From an uncultured Granulosicoccus sp. (lineage in GTDB: Bacteria > Pseudomonadota > Gammaproteobacteria > Granulosicoccales > Granulosicoccaceae), in contig CANLXI010000030.1 in the NCBI GenBank assembly GCA_947495035.1, positions 21,893 through 85,892 on the forward strand: a stretch of DNA of 64,000 nucleotides, read 5' to 3'. Both the position numbers and the translations under genes were made by a program. This document shows, piece after piece, positions 8,564 to 16,848 of the stretch; the stretch's first letter is position 1, and each line of letters opens with the position of its first letter. Below the pieces are notes generated by a model. That model saw only the letters and a program-made list of their open reading frames with translations, had not been told where the DNA came from and did no database searches.

Positions 8564-9319
8564 CTACTCATCTTCCTGCTTGTCTGCTGCAAATCGCCTG
8601 CGCAGTTCGATCGCAAGGCTGGGGCGATCGCAAGTCAGAACCTTCACACCCAGCTCGAAAGCCTTGTTGAGTTGGGATGCATCATGAGCGGCCCAGACAC
8701 CGAATTCCAGACCTGCATCCTGTACCTGAGCCATCAGTGCGGCATCCGCTGAATCCACATGCACTCCGATTTCGGGCACCTCGTGAGAACGGCAGAGCTC
8801 GATGAGAGCAGCCTGCCCCAGTTGACGCAGTACCGCAGGGCTGACCAGCCACAACCTGGGTCGCTCGGTGGCTACCGCCAACTCATCCAGTGAAGCCATC
8901 AGAAAAGAAGAAAATACCGTACGTTGCAACATGTTCTGCGAGCGCAGCGTCTCGATGACCTTTGGCACGAAGTCAGGGTAGGCGAAGCCGTCTCCATCGG
9001 GCTTTATTTCACAGCGGAAGTCCACCTGACTATCTCCGTAGATCGTGCACAACTCCGGTAGTGACAGAGGATGTTCGCCTCCGGAATAGTTGATGACAGC
9101 CTTGCGCACTTCAGCCTCGCTCATTTCAACGATGGCGCCGGAACGATCAGTTGTTCCATCAAGTGTCGGATCATGGTGAACCATGATCGCTCCATCGCAT
9201 GTTGGGTGAACATCGAATTCGAGCTCTTCAAGAGCCAGCAGGGCGCTCTGTCGGAAACCATGTGGCGTGCTGTCACCAAACTCCAACGTTCCACCACGAT
9301 GTGAGGCTATTCTGGTCAT
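8564..9319 (-). CDS. ugpQ: Glycerophosphodiester phosphodiesterase
   Basis: Cytosolic GDPD-family enzyme of 251 residues that hydrolyses glycerophosphodiesters to glycerol-3-phosphate and an alcohol. Catalytic and metal motifs are present: IASHRGG at the N-terminus, then ELEFDVHPTCDG and HHDPTLDGTT, giving the conserved His/Glu/Asp set. There is no signal peptide, which fits UgpQ rather than periplasmic GlpQ. It lies between ugpE and ugpC, so imported diesters are hydrolysed on arrival. In Escherichia coli ugpQ is the last gene; here ugpC is last. Confidence 0.9.
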   Translation of the reverse strand: MTRIASHRGGTLEFGDSTPHGFRQSALLALEELEFDVHPTCDGAIMVHHDPTLDGTTDRSGAIVEMSEAEVRKAVINYSGGEHPLSLPELCTIYGDSQVDFRCEIKPDGDGFAYPDFVPKVIETLRSQNMLQRTVFSSFLMASLDELAVATERPRLWLVSPAVLRQLGQAALIELCRSHEVPEIGVHVDSADAALMAQVQDAGLEFGVWAAHDASQLNKAFELGVKVLTCDRPSLAIELRRRFAADKQEDE

Positions 9320-9392
9320 GCAGTGAGTTTCTCCGTCGTCGGTTCAATTGTCGTGAAATAGCCTTGCAGTAGAGGCCAGCAAACCAGCCGCC

Positions 9393-10202
9393 TCATTTGA
9401 CAGCTCCCATGGTGATACCTCGCACCAGATGCCGCTCTACCAGCATGAATCCGGCAATGACCGGCAGCATGGTAATGACCGAAGCGGCCATGACGAGCGG
9501 CCAGTCGATCAGACCTTCACCCGGATTGAGCTTGTAGAGTCGAGACAGGCCGATCTGCAAGGTGTAGAGCTGATCATCATTGACAGCAACCAGCGGCCAG
9601 ATGTAGTTGTTCCACTCGGCCAGAAATATGAACAGTCCCATCGAATAGATCGCTGGCCTGGATATCGGCACGATGATGCGACGCAAGACCTGCAACGGTG
9701 TTGCACCGTCCATATACGCCGCCTCATCCAGTGAGCGAGGTATTCCCCGAATGTACTGTCGCAGGAAGAACGCTGCAAACCCGTTGGCGATGGCCGGAAG
9801 AATCAGTCCTGAATAAGTGTCCAGCAAACCGACTCTGGCAAGCGTGAGGTAATTGGGGATCAGCGTGACATGACTGGGGATCATCAAAGTGGCGACCGTT
9901 GCCGCAAACAGCAACTTTCCCCCACGAAACTCGAAGCGGGCGAATGTGAAGGCCGCCATGGTTGCAAAAAGCAGACCCAGAATCGTTACCGCAGCCGAGA
10001 CGATGATGCTGTTGAGTAGATAGCGAAAGAAGTCATGCTGGCCGACCGCCCTGACATAATTGCTCAAGGTGAATTGCACGGTGCCGGTGTAAAAACCATG
10101 GGAACTCTGGAAAGACATCCACAGGCTGTAGAGCACAGGGGACAGGAACAGAAGACCTGCGAAACCTGCCAGTGTAATCAGAAACGGATTTTCACGCCTC
10201 AT
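9393..10202 (-). CDS. ugpE: sn-glycerol-3-phosphate ABC transporter permease
   Basis: Membrane permease, 269 residues from the ATG at 10202 (MRRENPFLITLAG). The open frame extends to 10301, but that would bury the whole end of ugpA. With the chosen start the overlap is 11 bases and an AAGAAGG ribosome site precedes it. The EAA loop reads DEAAYMDGATPLQVLRRIIV near residues 175-195, and the end is RGITMGAVK. About six membrane segments are seen. Pairs with UgpA as the inner-membrane channel for glycerol-3-phosphate and glycerophosphodiesters. Confidence 0.88.
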   Translation of the reverse strand: MRRENPFLITLAGFAGLLFLSPVLYSLWMSFQSSHGFYTGTVQFTLSNYVRAVGQHDFFRYLLNSIIVSAAVTILGLLFATMAAFTFARFEFRGGKLLFAATVATLMIPSHVTLIPNYLTLARVGLLDTYSGLILPAIANGFAAFFLRQYIRGIPRSLDEAAYMDGATPLQVLRRIIVPISRPAIYSMGLFIFLAEWNNYIWPLVAVNDDQLYTLQIGLSRLYKLNPGEGLIDWPLVMAASVITMLPVIAGFMLVERHLVRGITMGAVK

Positions 10203-11061
10203 AGTGCACCCTTCTTCCAAGTACATGCGCCTTGACCAAAGCCAGTACGATGAGAAAAATGAACAGAAGTACAGCCAGTGCCGACCCGGTTCCAACATCA
10301 AACAGTGAGAAACCGATACGGAACAACATGTTCACCAGCACATCGGTGGCTCCCGCCGGACCTCCTCGCGTCATCACATCCACGATGGTAAACACCTGAA
10401 AGGCTTCGATTACCGATACGATCAGCAGGAAATAGGTCGTTGGCATCACCAAGGGAAATGTGACACGTCGAAATACATGCCAGCGCCGACCTCCATCCAC
10501 AGCCGCAGCATCGTAGAGCTCTCGGGGCACAGCCTGTAGTGCCGCGATATAGATCACAACGTCATAGCCCAGCTGTTTCCACGTATTGACTGCAATCAGT
10601 ACACCCAAGGCAAGTTGAGGATCCTGCATCCAGGACACCCTGGGCAAGCCGACTGCGGCGAGGATTCCATTGACCAGGCCGTAGTCTGTAGAGAAGACCC
10701 AGCTGAACACCACAGCAATGGAGACAGCCGAAGTGACAGATGGAAGAAACAAGGCTCCACGCAACAAGCGGGAGACGATGCCTTCGCGTACCAGGTAACT
10801 CGAGATCATGAGAGCAAGACACAATCGCAAAGGCACCGAGACCAATGCGAAAATGGCGGTCACGTTCAATGAATTCCAGAAATCACGAGAGGACAGCAGC
10901 AATGCATAGTTTTCCAGGCCGACAAACGGTTTATCTGACGACATGAAATCCCACTCTCGAAAACTCAGGTCGAGACTGGACAGGATCGGGAAATAGGTGA
11001 AGATTCCCAGAAATAACGTCAGTGGAAGCACCAGCAGATACGGAGTGATTTTGCGTTGCAT
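10192..11061 (-). CDS. ugpA: sn-glycerol-3-phosphate ABC transporter permease
   Basis: Membrane permease of 289 residues from the ATG at 11061 (MQRKITPYLLVLPLTLFLG), which places the first membrane helix at the usual distance. An upstream GTG at 11130 in the same frame lies inside a strong stem-loop and is rejected. The EAA loop is in the segment YDAAAVDGGRRWHVFRRVTF (about residues 190-209). The stop overlaps the ugpE start by 11 bases, suggesting translational coupling. Partner of UgpE. Confidence 0.87.
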   Translation of the reverse strand: MQRKITPYLLVLPLTLFLGIFTYFPILSSLDLSFREWDFMSSDKPFVGLENYALLLSSRDFWNSLNVTAIFALVSVPLRLCLALMISSYLVREGIVSRLLRGALFLPSVTSAVSIAVVFSWVFSTDYGLVNGILAAVGLPRVSWMQDPQLALGVLIAVNTWKQLGYDVVIYIAALQAVPRELYDAAAVDGGRRWHVFRRVTFPLVMPTTYFLLIVSVIEAFQVFTIVDVMTRGGPAGATDVLVNMLFRIGFSLFDVGTGSALAVLLFIFLIVLALVKAHVLGRRVHYEA

Positions 11062-11095
11062 AGCAGATCTGTGAGTTAGTCGAATATCAGAGAAA

Positions 11096-11130
11096 GTGCC
11101 AGGCAGGCTGAACGAATCGCCCCCCGGCAC
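11096..11130 (-). promoter_or_regulatory. Stable intercistronic stem-loop between ugpB and ugpA
   Basis: On the transcribed strand GTGCC pairs with GGCAC, and the stem continues inward through a G-run pairing with GCCTGCCT: about twelve pairs with one bulge and a ten-base loop. It sits 12 bases after the ugpB stop with no uridine run. The expected role, known from other binding-protein operons, is to protect the ugpB message and lower permease expression. The structure is seen; the role is inferred. Confidence 0.5.
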
Positions 11131-11142
11131 CTGACTGTCGAA

Positions 11143-12414
11143 TTACTCGGTTCTTGATGCTTCCGCGCGCGTCAGTTCCGCAAACTCCTGCAGTGTCTCT
11201 TCAACGGGACGCTGTCCCAGCGCCATCGCCTGCCACATGTCGTATTCCCTGGAACGCATCCAGGTGACAACCGGAGGACGCGGCCGTCCTCTGGCGAAGT
11301 CAAGCTGATCAATGGCAACGCGTATGCCGGGTTGTGTGGCCAGTGCATCTGCCGCCACATCGACGTCGGCAGTGTTGGCATTGATCGGCATGTAGCCGGT
11401 TTCTGCAAACCAGATCGCGTTCGCCTCAGCCGACGCAAGATAGCTTACCAGTTTGTAGGCCGCGTCTTTCTTCTCCTGATCAGCCCCTTCCAGAATGCCA
11501 ATTCCGGCACCTCCGATGGGAACGCGACAGACAGCATTGCACGGCATTGGCAAGACAAGCAGATCTTCACCCAATGCGTCCAGCAGTCCGCTATAGTTGC
11601 CTGTCGAGTTGATATTGAGCGCAACCTTTCCGGCCGTGAACGCGTTTTTCCCGGCACTTTCGTCCGTCACACCATCTGCGGACGCCAATTGCCATGTGTG
11701 TACCAGATCGGACATCCACTGGTACGCCTCGATGGTGGCAGGTGAATCGAGGAGCACATTACCGCTTCTGGAATCAATCAGATCACTGTCGTTCCCCATG
11801 ACGAGCCCCCAGCGAGCAAACTGACCTGGCGCTACAATGCCCTTCACGTTCTCTGCTTGCAGTTTTTCACTGACTGTCCTGGCCACGTCGGTAATCTGAT
11901 CCCAGGTTGTCATCTCCGGCACGGTTTCCATTCCGGCCGACCTCAGAATGCCTTTATTGACGTATAGCACCGGCGTCGAGGAGTTGAAGGGAACGATGTA
12001 GTTCTTCCCTTCGTAAACACCAACCTCTCGGGCGAACTCGAAGAGTTCATCCTTCAGTGGGTCTTTTTCCAGATAAGGGGTGAGATCTTCCAGAACACCT
12101 CGATCAGCAAACAGACCGTATCGAGTCACCTCCAGGATGACAGCGTCCGGATAACGTTTTGCCGGTATGGCTGCCTGCAACTTTGCAACGATGTCGTTGT
12201 AGTTGCCAATGTTTTTCGCCTCGACTTGTATGTCCGGGTTTTCTGCCTCGAATTTCTCGATGATTTTCTCGAGAGTCTCACCGGACGAATTACTGAAACT
12301 GTGCCAGAACTCGACAGAGGTGTCAGCGACGGCAGATGTGGAAAGGGTTAGCGATGCCAATCCATATATTACAAGTCTGGAGAGGCCAGAGAATCTGTAT
12401 CTTGGCAACTGCAT
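11143..12414 (-). CDS. ugpB: sn-glycerol-3-phosphate ABC transporter substrate-binding protein
   Basis: Periplasmic binding protein of 423 residues, first gene of ugpBAEQC. The signal peptide has a positive N-region, a hydrophobic core near residues 14-27 and cleavage likely after SAVA (about residue 30). The mature start TSVEFWHSFSNSSGETLEKI matches the UgpB pattern (WHS then an N-terminal helix). Binds glycerol-3-phosphate or its diesters and delivers them to UgpAE. Family assignment rests on sequence pattern plus the unambiguous ugpQ/ugpC context. Confidence 0.87.
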   Translation of the reverse strand: MQLPRYRFSGLSRLVIYGLASLTLSTSAVADTSVEFWHSFSNSSGETLEKIIEKFEAENPDIQVEAKNIGNYNDIVAKLQAAIPAKRYPDAVILEVTRYGLFADRGVLEDLTPYLEKDPLKDELFEFAREVGVYEGKNYIVPFNSSTPVLYVNKGILRSAGMETVPEMTTWDQITDVARTVSEKLQAENVKGIVAPGQFARWGLVMGNDSDLIDSRSGNVLLDSPATIEAYQWMSDLVHTWQLASADGVTDESAGKNAFTAGKVALNINSTGNYSGLLDALGEDLLVLPMPCNAVCRVPIGGAGIGILEGADQEKKDAAYKLVSYLASAEANAIWFAETGYMPINANTADVDVAADALATQPGIRVAIDQLDFARGRPRPPVVTWMRSREYDMWQAMALGQRPVEETLQEFAELTRAEASRTE

Positions 12415-12468
12415 GCGGGAATCACCTCTATCTTCAGAATTTGTGGAGTGTTGATCCGCGCATACTAG

Positions 12469-12486
12469 GTAGGAAATATTACCTAC
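12469..12486. promoter_or_regulatory. 18-bp palindrome upstream of ugpB (candidate operator)
   Basis: The sequence GTAGGAAATATTACCTAC is self-complementary at 16 of 18 positions, 55 bases upstream of the ugpB ATG. The spacing suits an operator or activator site. The rest of 12415-12643 has no gene. Which protein binds is unknown. Confidence 0.4.
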
Positions 12487-12588
12487 TCATGAAGGTGCCC
12501 GACGGAGTTGTCACGTACCGGAAAAGTCCACTTGAATCTGCAACAGGAGCCTGCAAGCGGCTGAGCATTCATTGCACCATGGTTGTAT

Positions 12589-12607
12589 TGTCAAGAATTC
12601 ATGACAG
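12589..12607 (-). promoter_or_regulatory. Candidate ugp promoter elements (CTGTCAT and TTGACA)
   Basis: On the minus strand CTGTCAT (12601-12607) is followed six bases later by TTGACA (12589-12594), a perfect sigma-70 -35 hexamer. CTGTCAT equals the first half of the PhoB box; the second half is not convincing. The -10 region (around 12566-12572) is poor, as is common for activated promoters. In enterobacteria ugp is PhoB-controlled, so a phosphate-starvation link is plausible but unproven. Confidence 0.3.
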
Positions 12608-12643
12608 GAAGCTCCATGCTCCTCCGCAGATATTCATGCCCAC

Positions 12644-12669
12644 AAAAAAGGAGGCTCGAAGCCCCCTTT
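12644..12669 (-). terminator. Rho-independent terminator of the rimP-pnp operon
   Basis: On the minus strand AAAGGGGGCT and AGCCTCCTTT form a ten-pair stem (one G-U) around a three-base loop, followed by a run of six T. It begins 47 bases after the pnp stop, so it closes the long ribosome/RNA operon before the ugp promoter region. Confidence 0.85.
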
Positions 12670-12716
12670 CTCTCTAGTCACTTCGTGGCAAGCGATGCTT
12701 GCCACATTGTCGAGAC

Positions 12717-14822
12717 TCAGCTGCTGACAGCTTCGCCTTCTTCAACGGCTTTCATGCTCAGGCGAATACGGCCCTGCTTGTCCACTTCCAGAACCTTGAC
12801 CTTGACAACCTGCCCTTCGGACAGCTCGTCAGCGACGTTCTGCACACGCTGGTCAGAGATCTGAGAGATGTGTACCAGACCATCCTTGCCAGGCAGGATG
12901 TTGACGAAAGCACCGAAGTCCATGATCTTCTGTACACGGCCTTCGTAGATGGTGCCCACTTCGATGTCAGCGGTAATCAGTTCGATACGACGACGGGCTT
13001 CTTCACCCGCTGTACGATCGCTGGACGCGATCTTGATCAGGCCATCATCACCGATATCGATGGTTGCACCGGTCTCTTCAGTCAAGGCACGAATGACGGC
13101 CCCCCCCTTACCGATGACAGCAGCGATCTTCTCGGGATTGATCTTGATGGTGATGAAGCGTGGTGCATGCTCGGACAGATCGCCACGTGGCTCTGCCAGA
13201 ACCTTGGCCATCTCACCCAGAATCCAGATTCGACCGCCTTTGGCCTGCTCCAGCGCCTTTTCCATGATCTCGCGAGTGATGCCCTGAATCTTGATGTCCA
13301 TCTGCAAAGCAGTGACACCATCGGCAGAACCAGCCACCTTGAAGTCCATGTCGCCCAGATGATCTTCATCACCCAGGATGTCGGAGAGTACGGCATAACC
13401 GTCGTCTTCCTTGATGAGACCCATGGCAATACCGGCTACCGGTGCTTTCAAGGGAACACCCGCATCCATCAGAGCCAGAGAGGTACCACAGACCGATGCC
13501 ATGGAGCTGGAACCATTGGACTCGGTGATTTCCGAAACAACTCGGATGGTGTACGGGAAATCCTCTTCGTCAGGCATGACCGCCTGAACGCCACGCTTGG
13601 CCAGTTTGCCATGCCCGATCTCACGTCGCTTGGGTGAACCGACAAAGCCGGTTTCGCCCACCGAGTACGGAGGAAAGTTGTAGTGCAGCATGAACGCCAT
13701 GCGCGTCTCGCCGCTCAGCGCGTCGATGATCTGCGCGTCACGAGTGGTGCCCAGAGTCGCAGCAACGATCGCCTGTGTTTCACCACGAGTGAACACGGCT
13801 GAACCGTGAGTTCGTGGCAGAATACCGGTGTGAACTGAAATGGGACGAACGGTGTCAGTGGTACGACCGTCGATGCGTGGCTCACCCGCGATGATGCGAG
13901 AACGTACGATGGATTTTTCCAGCTTGCTGAACGCATCCTTCACATCGCCGGCGCTGTAACCTTCTTCGCCCTCTGCAGCAGCCAGGGCTTCAACGACCTT
14001 TGCCTTGGCATCGGATACGGCATCCTGGCGCGCCATCTTGTCGGCGACCTGGTAGGCGGCGGTGAGATCGGCTCGAGCGGCCTCATCAACCTTCTGTGCC
14101 AGTGTGGCATCGGCCTCCGGTGTCTGCCATTCCCAGGGAGTGGCATTCACATCGACGGCCAGGGCCTTGATGGCGGTAATGGCGGTTTGCATCTGGTCGT
14201 GACCGAACATGACCGCGTCCAGCATCACGGATTCGGACAGTTGATCGGCTTCGGACTCCACCATCAGAACCGCTGAGTCCGTTCCGGCAACCACGAGATC
14301 CAGCTGCGATTCTTCCATTTGTGACACGGAAGGGTTCAGGACGTATTCACCGTCGATGTAACCCACCTTGGCAGCACCGATAGGACCGGCAAAAGGCATT
14401 CCTGAGCAGGCCAGGGCAGCCGAGGCACCCAGCAATGCCGGGATGTCAGCACTGATTTCGGGATCCAGAGACATGACGGTTGCGATGACCTGCACCTCGT
14501 TCATGAACCCCTTGGGGAACAAGGGACGCAGTGGTCGATCGATGAGACGCGAAATCAGGGTTTCGGATTCGCTGGGGCGGCCTTCGCGCTTGAAAAAGCC
14601 ACCGGGGATCTTGCCCGCCGCGTAAGTCTTTTCCTGGTAGTTGATGGTCAGGGGAAAGAAGTTCTGACCGGGCTTGGCCTCTTTCCGGCCAACGGCAGTC
14701 ACCAGCACGACGGTATCGCCCATGCTGGCGACGATCGCGCAACTTGCCTGACGGGCAATTTCGCCGGTCTGCAAGGTAACGGTCTCGCTACCGAATTGAA
14801 AGGTTTTTGAATGTATGGTCAC
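12717..14822 (-). CDS. pnp: Polynucleotide phosphorylase
   Basis: 3'-5' phosphorolytic exoribonuclease of the RNA degradosome, trimeric in the cytosol. Two RNase PH domains come first (about 1-215 and 310-545), then KH (about 550-610) and S1 (about 620-690). The second PH core carries FMLHYNFPPYSVGETG and the KH has INPEKIAAVIGKGG. I start at GTG 14822 (701 residues), with an AGGA ribosome site; the alternative GTG at 14858 lies in the loop of a hairpin and adds non-homologous residues. Last gene of the operon, after rpsO. Confidence 0.96.
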   Translation of the reverse strand: MTIHSKTFQFGSETVTLQTGEIARQASCAIVASMGDTVVLVTAVGRKEAKPGQNFFPLTINYQEKTYAAGKIPGGFFKREGRPSESETLISRLIDRPLRPLFPKGFMNEVQVIATVMSLDPEISADIPALLGASAALACSGMPFAGPIGAAKVGYIDGEYVLNPSVSQMEESQLDLVVAGTDSAVLMVESEADQLSESVMLDAVMFGHDQMQTAITAIKALAVDVNATPWEWQTPEADATLAQKVDEAARADLTAAYQVADKMARQDAVSDAKAKVVEALAAAEGEEGYSAGDVKDAFSKLEKSIVRSRIIAGEPRIDGRTTDTVRPISVHTGILPRTHGSAVFTRGETQAIVAATLGTTRDAQIIDALSGETRMAFMLHYNFPPYSVGETGFVGSPKRREIGHGKLAKRGVQAVMPDEEDFPYTIRVVSEITESNGSSSMASVCGTSLALMDAGVPLKAPVAGIAMGLIKEDDGYAVLSDILGDEDHLGDMDFKVAGSADGVTALQMDIKIQGITREIMEKALEQAKGGRIWILGEMAKVLAEPRGDLSEHAPRFITIKINPEKIAAVIGKGGAVIRALTEETGATIDIGDDGLIKIASSDRTAGEEARRRIELITADIEVGTIYEGRVQKIMDFGAFVNILPGKDGLVHISQISDQRVQNVADELSEGQVVKVKVLEVDKQGRIRLSMKAVEEGEAVSS

Positions 14823-14839
14823 AAAGTGTTCCTGAGAAG

Positions 14840-14871
14840 GTAAGCGGCCTCGGGTCACGAGGCCTCGTTAC
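14840..14871 (-). promoter_or_regulatory. Stem-loop in the pnp leader
   Basis: A perfect seven-pair stem GGCCTCG/CGAGGCC (14846-14852 with 14858-14864, five-base loop) is extended by GTAA/TTAC pairs, with a mismatch and a bulge between. It lies in the 108-base rpsO-pnp gap, 18 bases before the pnp start. In E. coli an RNase III-cleaved stem-loop in this same gap mediates PNPase autocontrol, so a similar role is a fair inference. Confidence 0.5.
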
Positions 14872-14930
14872 ACTGCCACCAGATGGTTATGCTGCCAGCT
14901 GATGGGATGGACTCCTTTGGAGAGCCGCCC

Positions 14931-15203
14931 TTAGCGGCGCAGACCCAGGCGTTTGATCAGATTCTGGTAACGGCTGGCATCTTTGCGGTGCAGGTAATCG
15001 AGCAGTTTACGACGCTGATTTACCATTCTCAGCAGGCCACGACGCGAATGATGGTCGTGCTTGTGTTCCTTGAAGTGTTCAGTCAGATGAGAAATTCGCG
15101 CAGACAGCAATGCTACTTGTACTTCTGGTGACCCTGTGTCCGTAGAGTCGGTCTGGTGTTCTTTGACGATTTCCGCTTTTTGTTCAGCGCTTAGGCAAGA
15201 CAT
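14931..15203 (-). CDS. rpsO: 30S ribosomal protein S15
   Basis: Primary 16S-binding small-subunit protein, 90 residues from the ATG at 15203. The frame stays open to 15257, but S15 proteins are 88-90 residues and begin at this point. Diagnostic blocks are DTGSPEVQVALLSARI, HHSRRGLLRMVNQRRKLLDY and the C-terminal LIKRLGLRR. It lies between truB and pnp, the conserved order. S15 is known to autoregulate translation through its leader in E. coli; whether that holds here is not visible. Confidence 0.97.
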   Translation of the reverse strand: MSCLSAEQKAEIVKEHQTDSTDTGSPEVQVALLSARISHLTEHFKEHKHDHHSRRGLLRMVNQRRKLLDYLHRKDASRYQNLIKRLGLRR

Positions 15204-15249
15204 GTTGAGGTAATACTCCAGTACGATTTGATGTATGTGTTGTTCATCC

Positions 15250-15285
15250 GCCGTCAAAAACGGCTGATAACCCGATATTGTACCA
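15250..15285 (-). promoter_or_regulatory. Candidate internal rpsO promoter and leader hairpin
   Basis: On the minus strand TGGTACAAT (15277-15285) is an extended -10 element just after the truB stop, with no clear -35. A GCCGT-ttttg-ACGGC hairpin follows at 15250-15264. E. coli rpsO also has its own promoter between truB and rpsO, so a local promoter here is reasonable. Confidence 0.4.
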
Positions 15286-15287
15286 TT

Positions 15288-16364
15288 TCAGTCCCATTGA
15301 AGGACCCGGCGAGGTGCAACCAGTTCGCCAGTTTCATGCAATTCTCCCAGTCCAGCCAGTCGACCGGTGGCGTCATAGACTCGACACGGCAGCGTTGCTG
15401 CGCCTTCTCCCGACTCTCCCGTGACGGAAGGCCCCTCTGTCGAACCTGAACTCACATCGCATGTTGCAGCGGCGCTCGATGACATGGCACCGGCAGCTCT
15501 GTCCGACGTGGGGTCGACCTCAAGACGTCGGCATGGTGCTGACTGGCCACGCTGGAAGGTTGCCAGCCCGGCTTCGTCCAGCCTGACGCCACGTAAATGG
15601 GCCAGTCCGGCATCCAGCGGCAACAGCAGTGCATCCAGGGCTGCCAGATGATCTGTGTCCTGCCCTCGGTCGGATTCGTTCTGTGGCGCTGCCATCCTTT
15701 CCAGCACCTCAAGACTCGTCATGGCCTCTCGTTGAAACGGGGAAACGAACGTTCGTCGCAATTGGGCGACATGCGCCCCACAACCGATGGCTTCGCCTAT
15801 ATCGGTCACCAATGATCGAATATAAGTCCCCTTCGAACAACGTACCGCGAGTCGTGCGCTTGTTCCCGAAAAAGACAGGACTTGCAGATCGTGAATGACG
15901 ACCGAGCGCGCTGGTCTGTCCACCTCCTTGCCTTCACGCGCCAGCTTGTAGAGCCGCTGACCATCGATCTTGATGGCAGACACCATGGGTGGAACCTGTT
16001 GCTGGGGACCGCGAAAACGATGACAGATTTCCGTAAAGGATTCGAGGGTCAACCAGTCGGGAACCGGACGCTGCTCCAGCACCTCCCCGTCGGCATCGGC
16101 CGAATTGGTGGTGACACCCAGTCGCATGGTGGTCTCATAGCCCTTGTCGGCATCCAGCAGAAAGGCGCTGAGCTTGGTTGCCTCGCCGAAGCAGACCGGC
16201 AACATGCCGGTCGCCAGCGGGTCCAGGCTGCCGGTGTGACCGGCCTTTCTGGCTCCAAACAGGCGCTTGGCTCGTTGCAAGGCATGGTTGGAGCTTCCGC
16301 CAGAGGGTTTATCAAGCAACAGAATGCCATGAACCGCTCGGCCCTTGCGATTTCGACGACTCAA
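15288..16364 (-). CDS. truB: tRNA pseudouridine(55) synthase
   Basis: Makes pseudouridine 55 in the T-loop of tRNAs. The catalytic motif GHTGSLDPLATGMLP places the nucleophile at Asp48. A KxDGxR-like segment (IKIDGQRLYKLAREG) and RCSKGTYIRSLV further mark TruB. At 358 residues it is about 45 longer than E. coli TruB. The surplus is a Ser/Ala/Gly/Thr-rich linker at about 280-324, inside the C-terminal PUA-like region just before LPCRVYDATGRL. The catalytic domain is intact. Lies between rbfA and rpsO. Confidence 0.95.
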   Translation of the reverse strand: MSRRNRKGRAVHGILLLDKPSGGSSNHALQRAKRLFGARKAGHTGSLDPLATGMLPVCFGEATKLSAFLLDADKGYETTMRLGVTTNSADADGEVLEQRPVPDWLTLESFTEICHRFRGPQQQVPPMVSAIKIDGQRLYKLAREGKEVDRPARSVVIHDLQVLSFSGTSARLAVRCSKGTYIRSLVTDIGEAIGCGAHVAQLRRTFVSPFQREAMTSLEVLERMAAPQNESDRGQDTDHLAALDALLLPLDAGLAHLRGVRLDEAGLATFQRGQSAPCRRLEVDPTSDRAAGAMSSSAAATCDVSSGSTEGPSVTGESGEGAATLPCRVYDATGRLAGLGELHETGELVAPRRVLQWD

Positions 16365-16434
16365 GATGGTATGTCCGATTGAAGCGACGGGGAGGAAAGC
16401 GGACGGCGGCAGCAGGCCGCCATCCGCTCAGGAA

Positions 16435-16848
16435 TCAGTCCCGGGCAGCCGGAGATTCGTCAGCAGTGCCTTCACCGGACTCATCGTCAGCGGTGGTGTT
16501 GCTGGCAACAGCGTCGGCAATCAGGGCCGACATCATCGCACCGCGTTCAGCCGAGTCATCATAGAAAAAACGCAGCTGCGGTACGGAACGGGTATTCATC
16601 TGGCGCGCCAGTTGACGACGCAGAAAGCCGGATGCACGCTCCAGTGCCTCCTGGGTTTCCTTGTGCTCACCAGAGTCCAGCAGGGAATAATAGACTTTCG
16701 CCACAGAGAGGTCCCGCGAAACCTCGACCGACGCCAGTGTCAGCATCGGCGAGATCCGCGGATCACGCAACTCGGTCCGGATCAGACCTGCCAGCTCACG
16801 CTGGATGAAGTCGGCAACCCGGTGGCTTCTTGGATAATCGCTGGTCAC
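16435..16848 (-). CDS. rbfA: 30S ribosome-binding factor A
   Basis: Cold-shock assembly factor for the 30S subunit, 137 residues, single KH-like domain. Typical blocks are RSHRVADFIQRELAGLI, DPRISPMLTLASVEVSRDLS and AKVYYS. The tail after about residue 115 is acidic and disordered. The GTG start overlaps the infB stop in a GTGA arrangement, which indicates translational coupling. Confidence 0.95.
   Translation of the reverse strand: MTSDYPRSHRVADFIQRELAGLIRTELRDPRISPMLTLASVEVSRDLSVAKVYYSLLDSGEHKETQEALERASGFLRRQLARQMNTRSVPQLRFFYDDSAERGAMMSALIADAVASNTTADDESGEGTADESPAARD

Noticed and set aside
14822..14858. GTG at 14858 as pnp start
   Set aside because: It lies in the loop of the leader hairpin and adds 12 residues foreign to PNPase. 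The GTG at 14822 has a ribosome site and the correct N-terminus.
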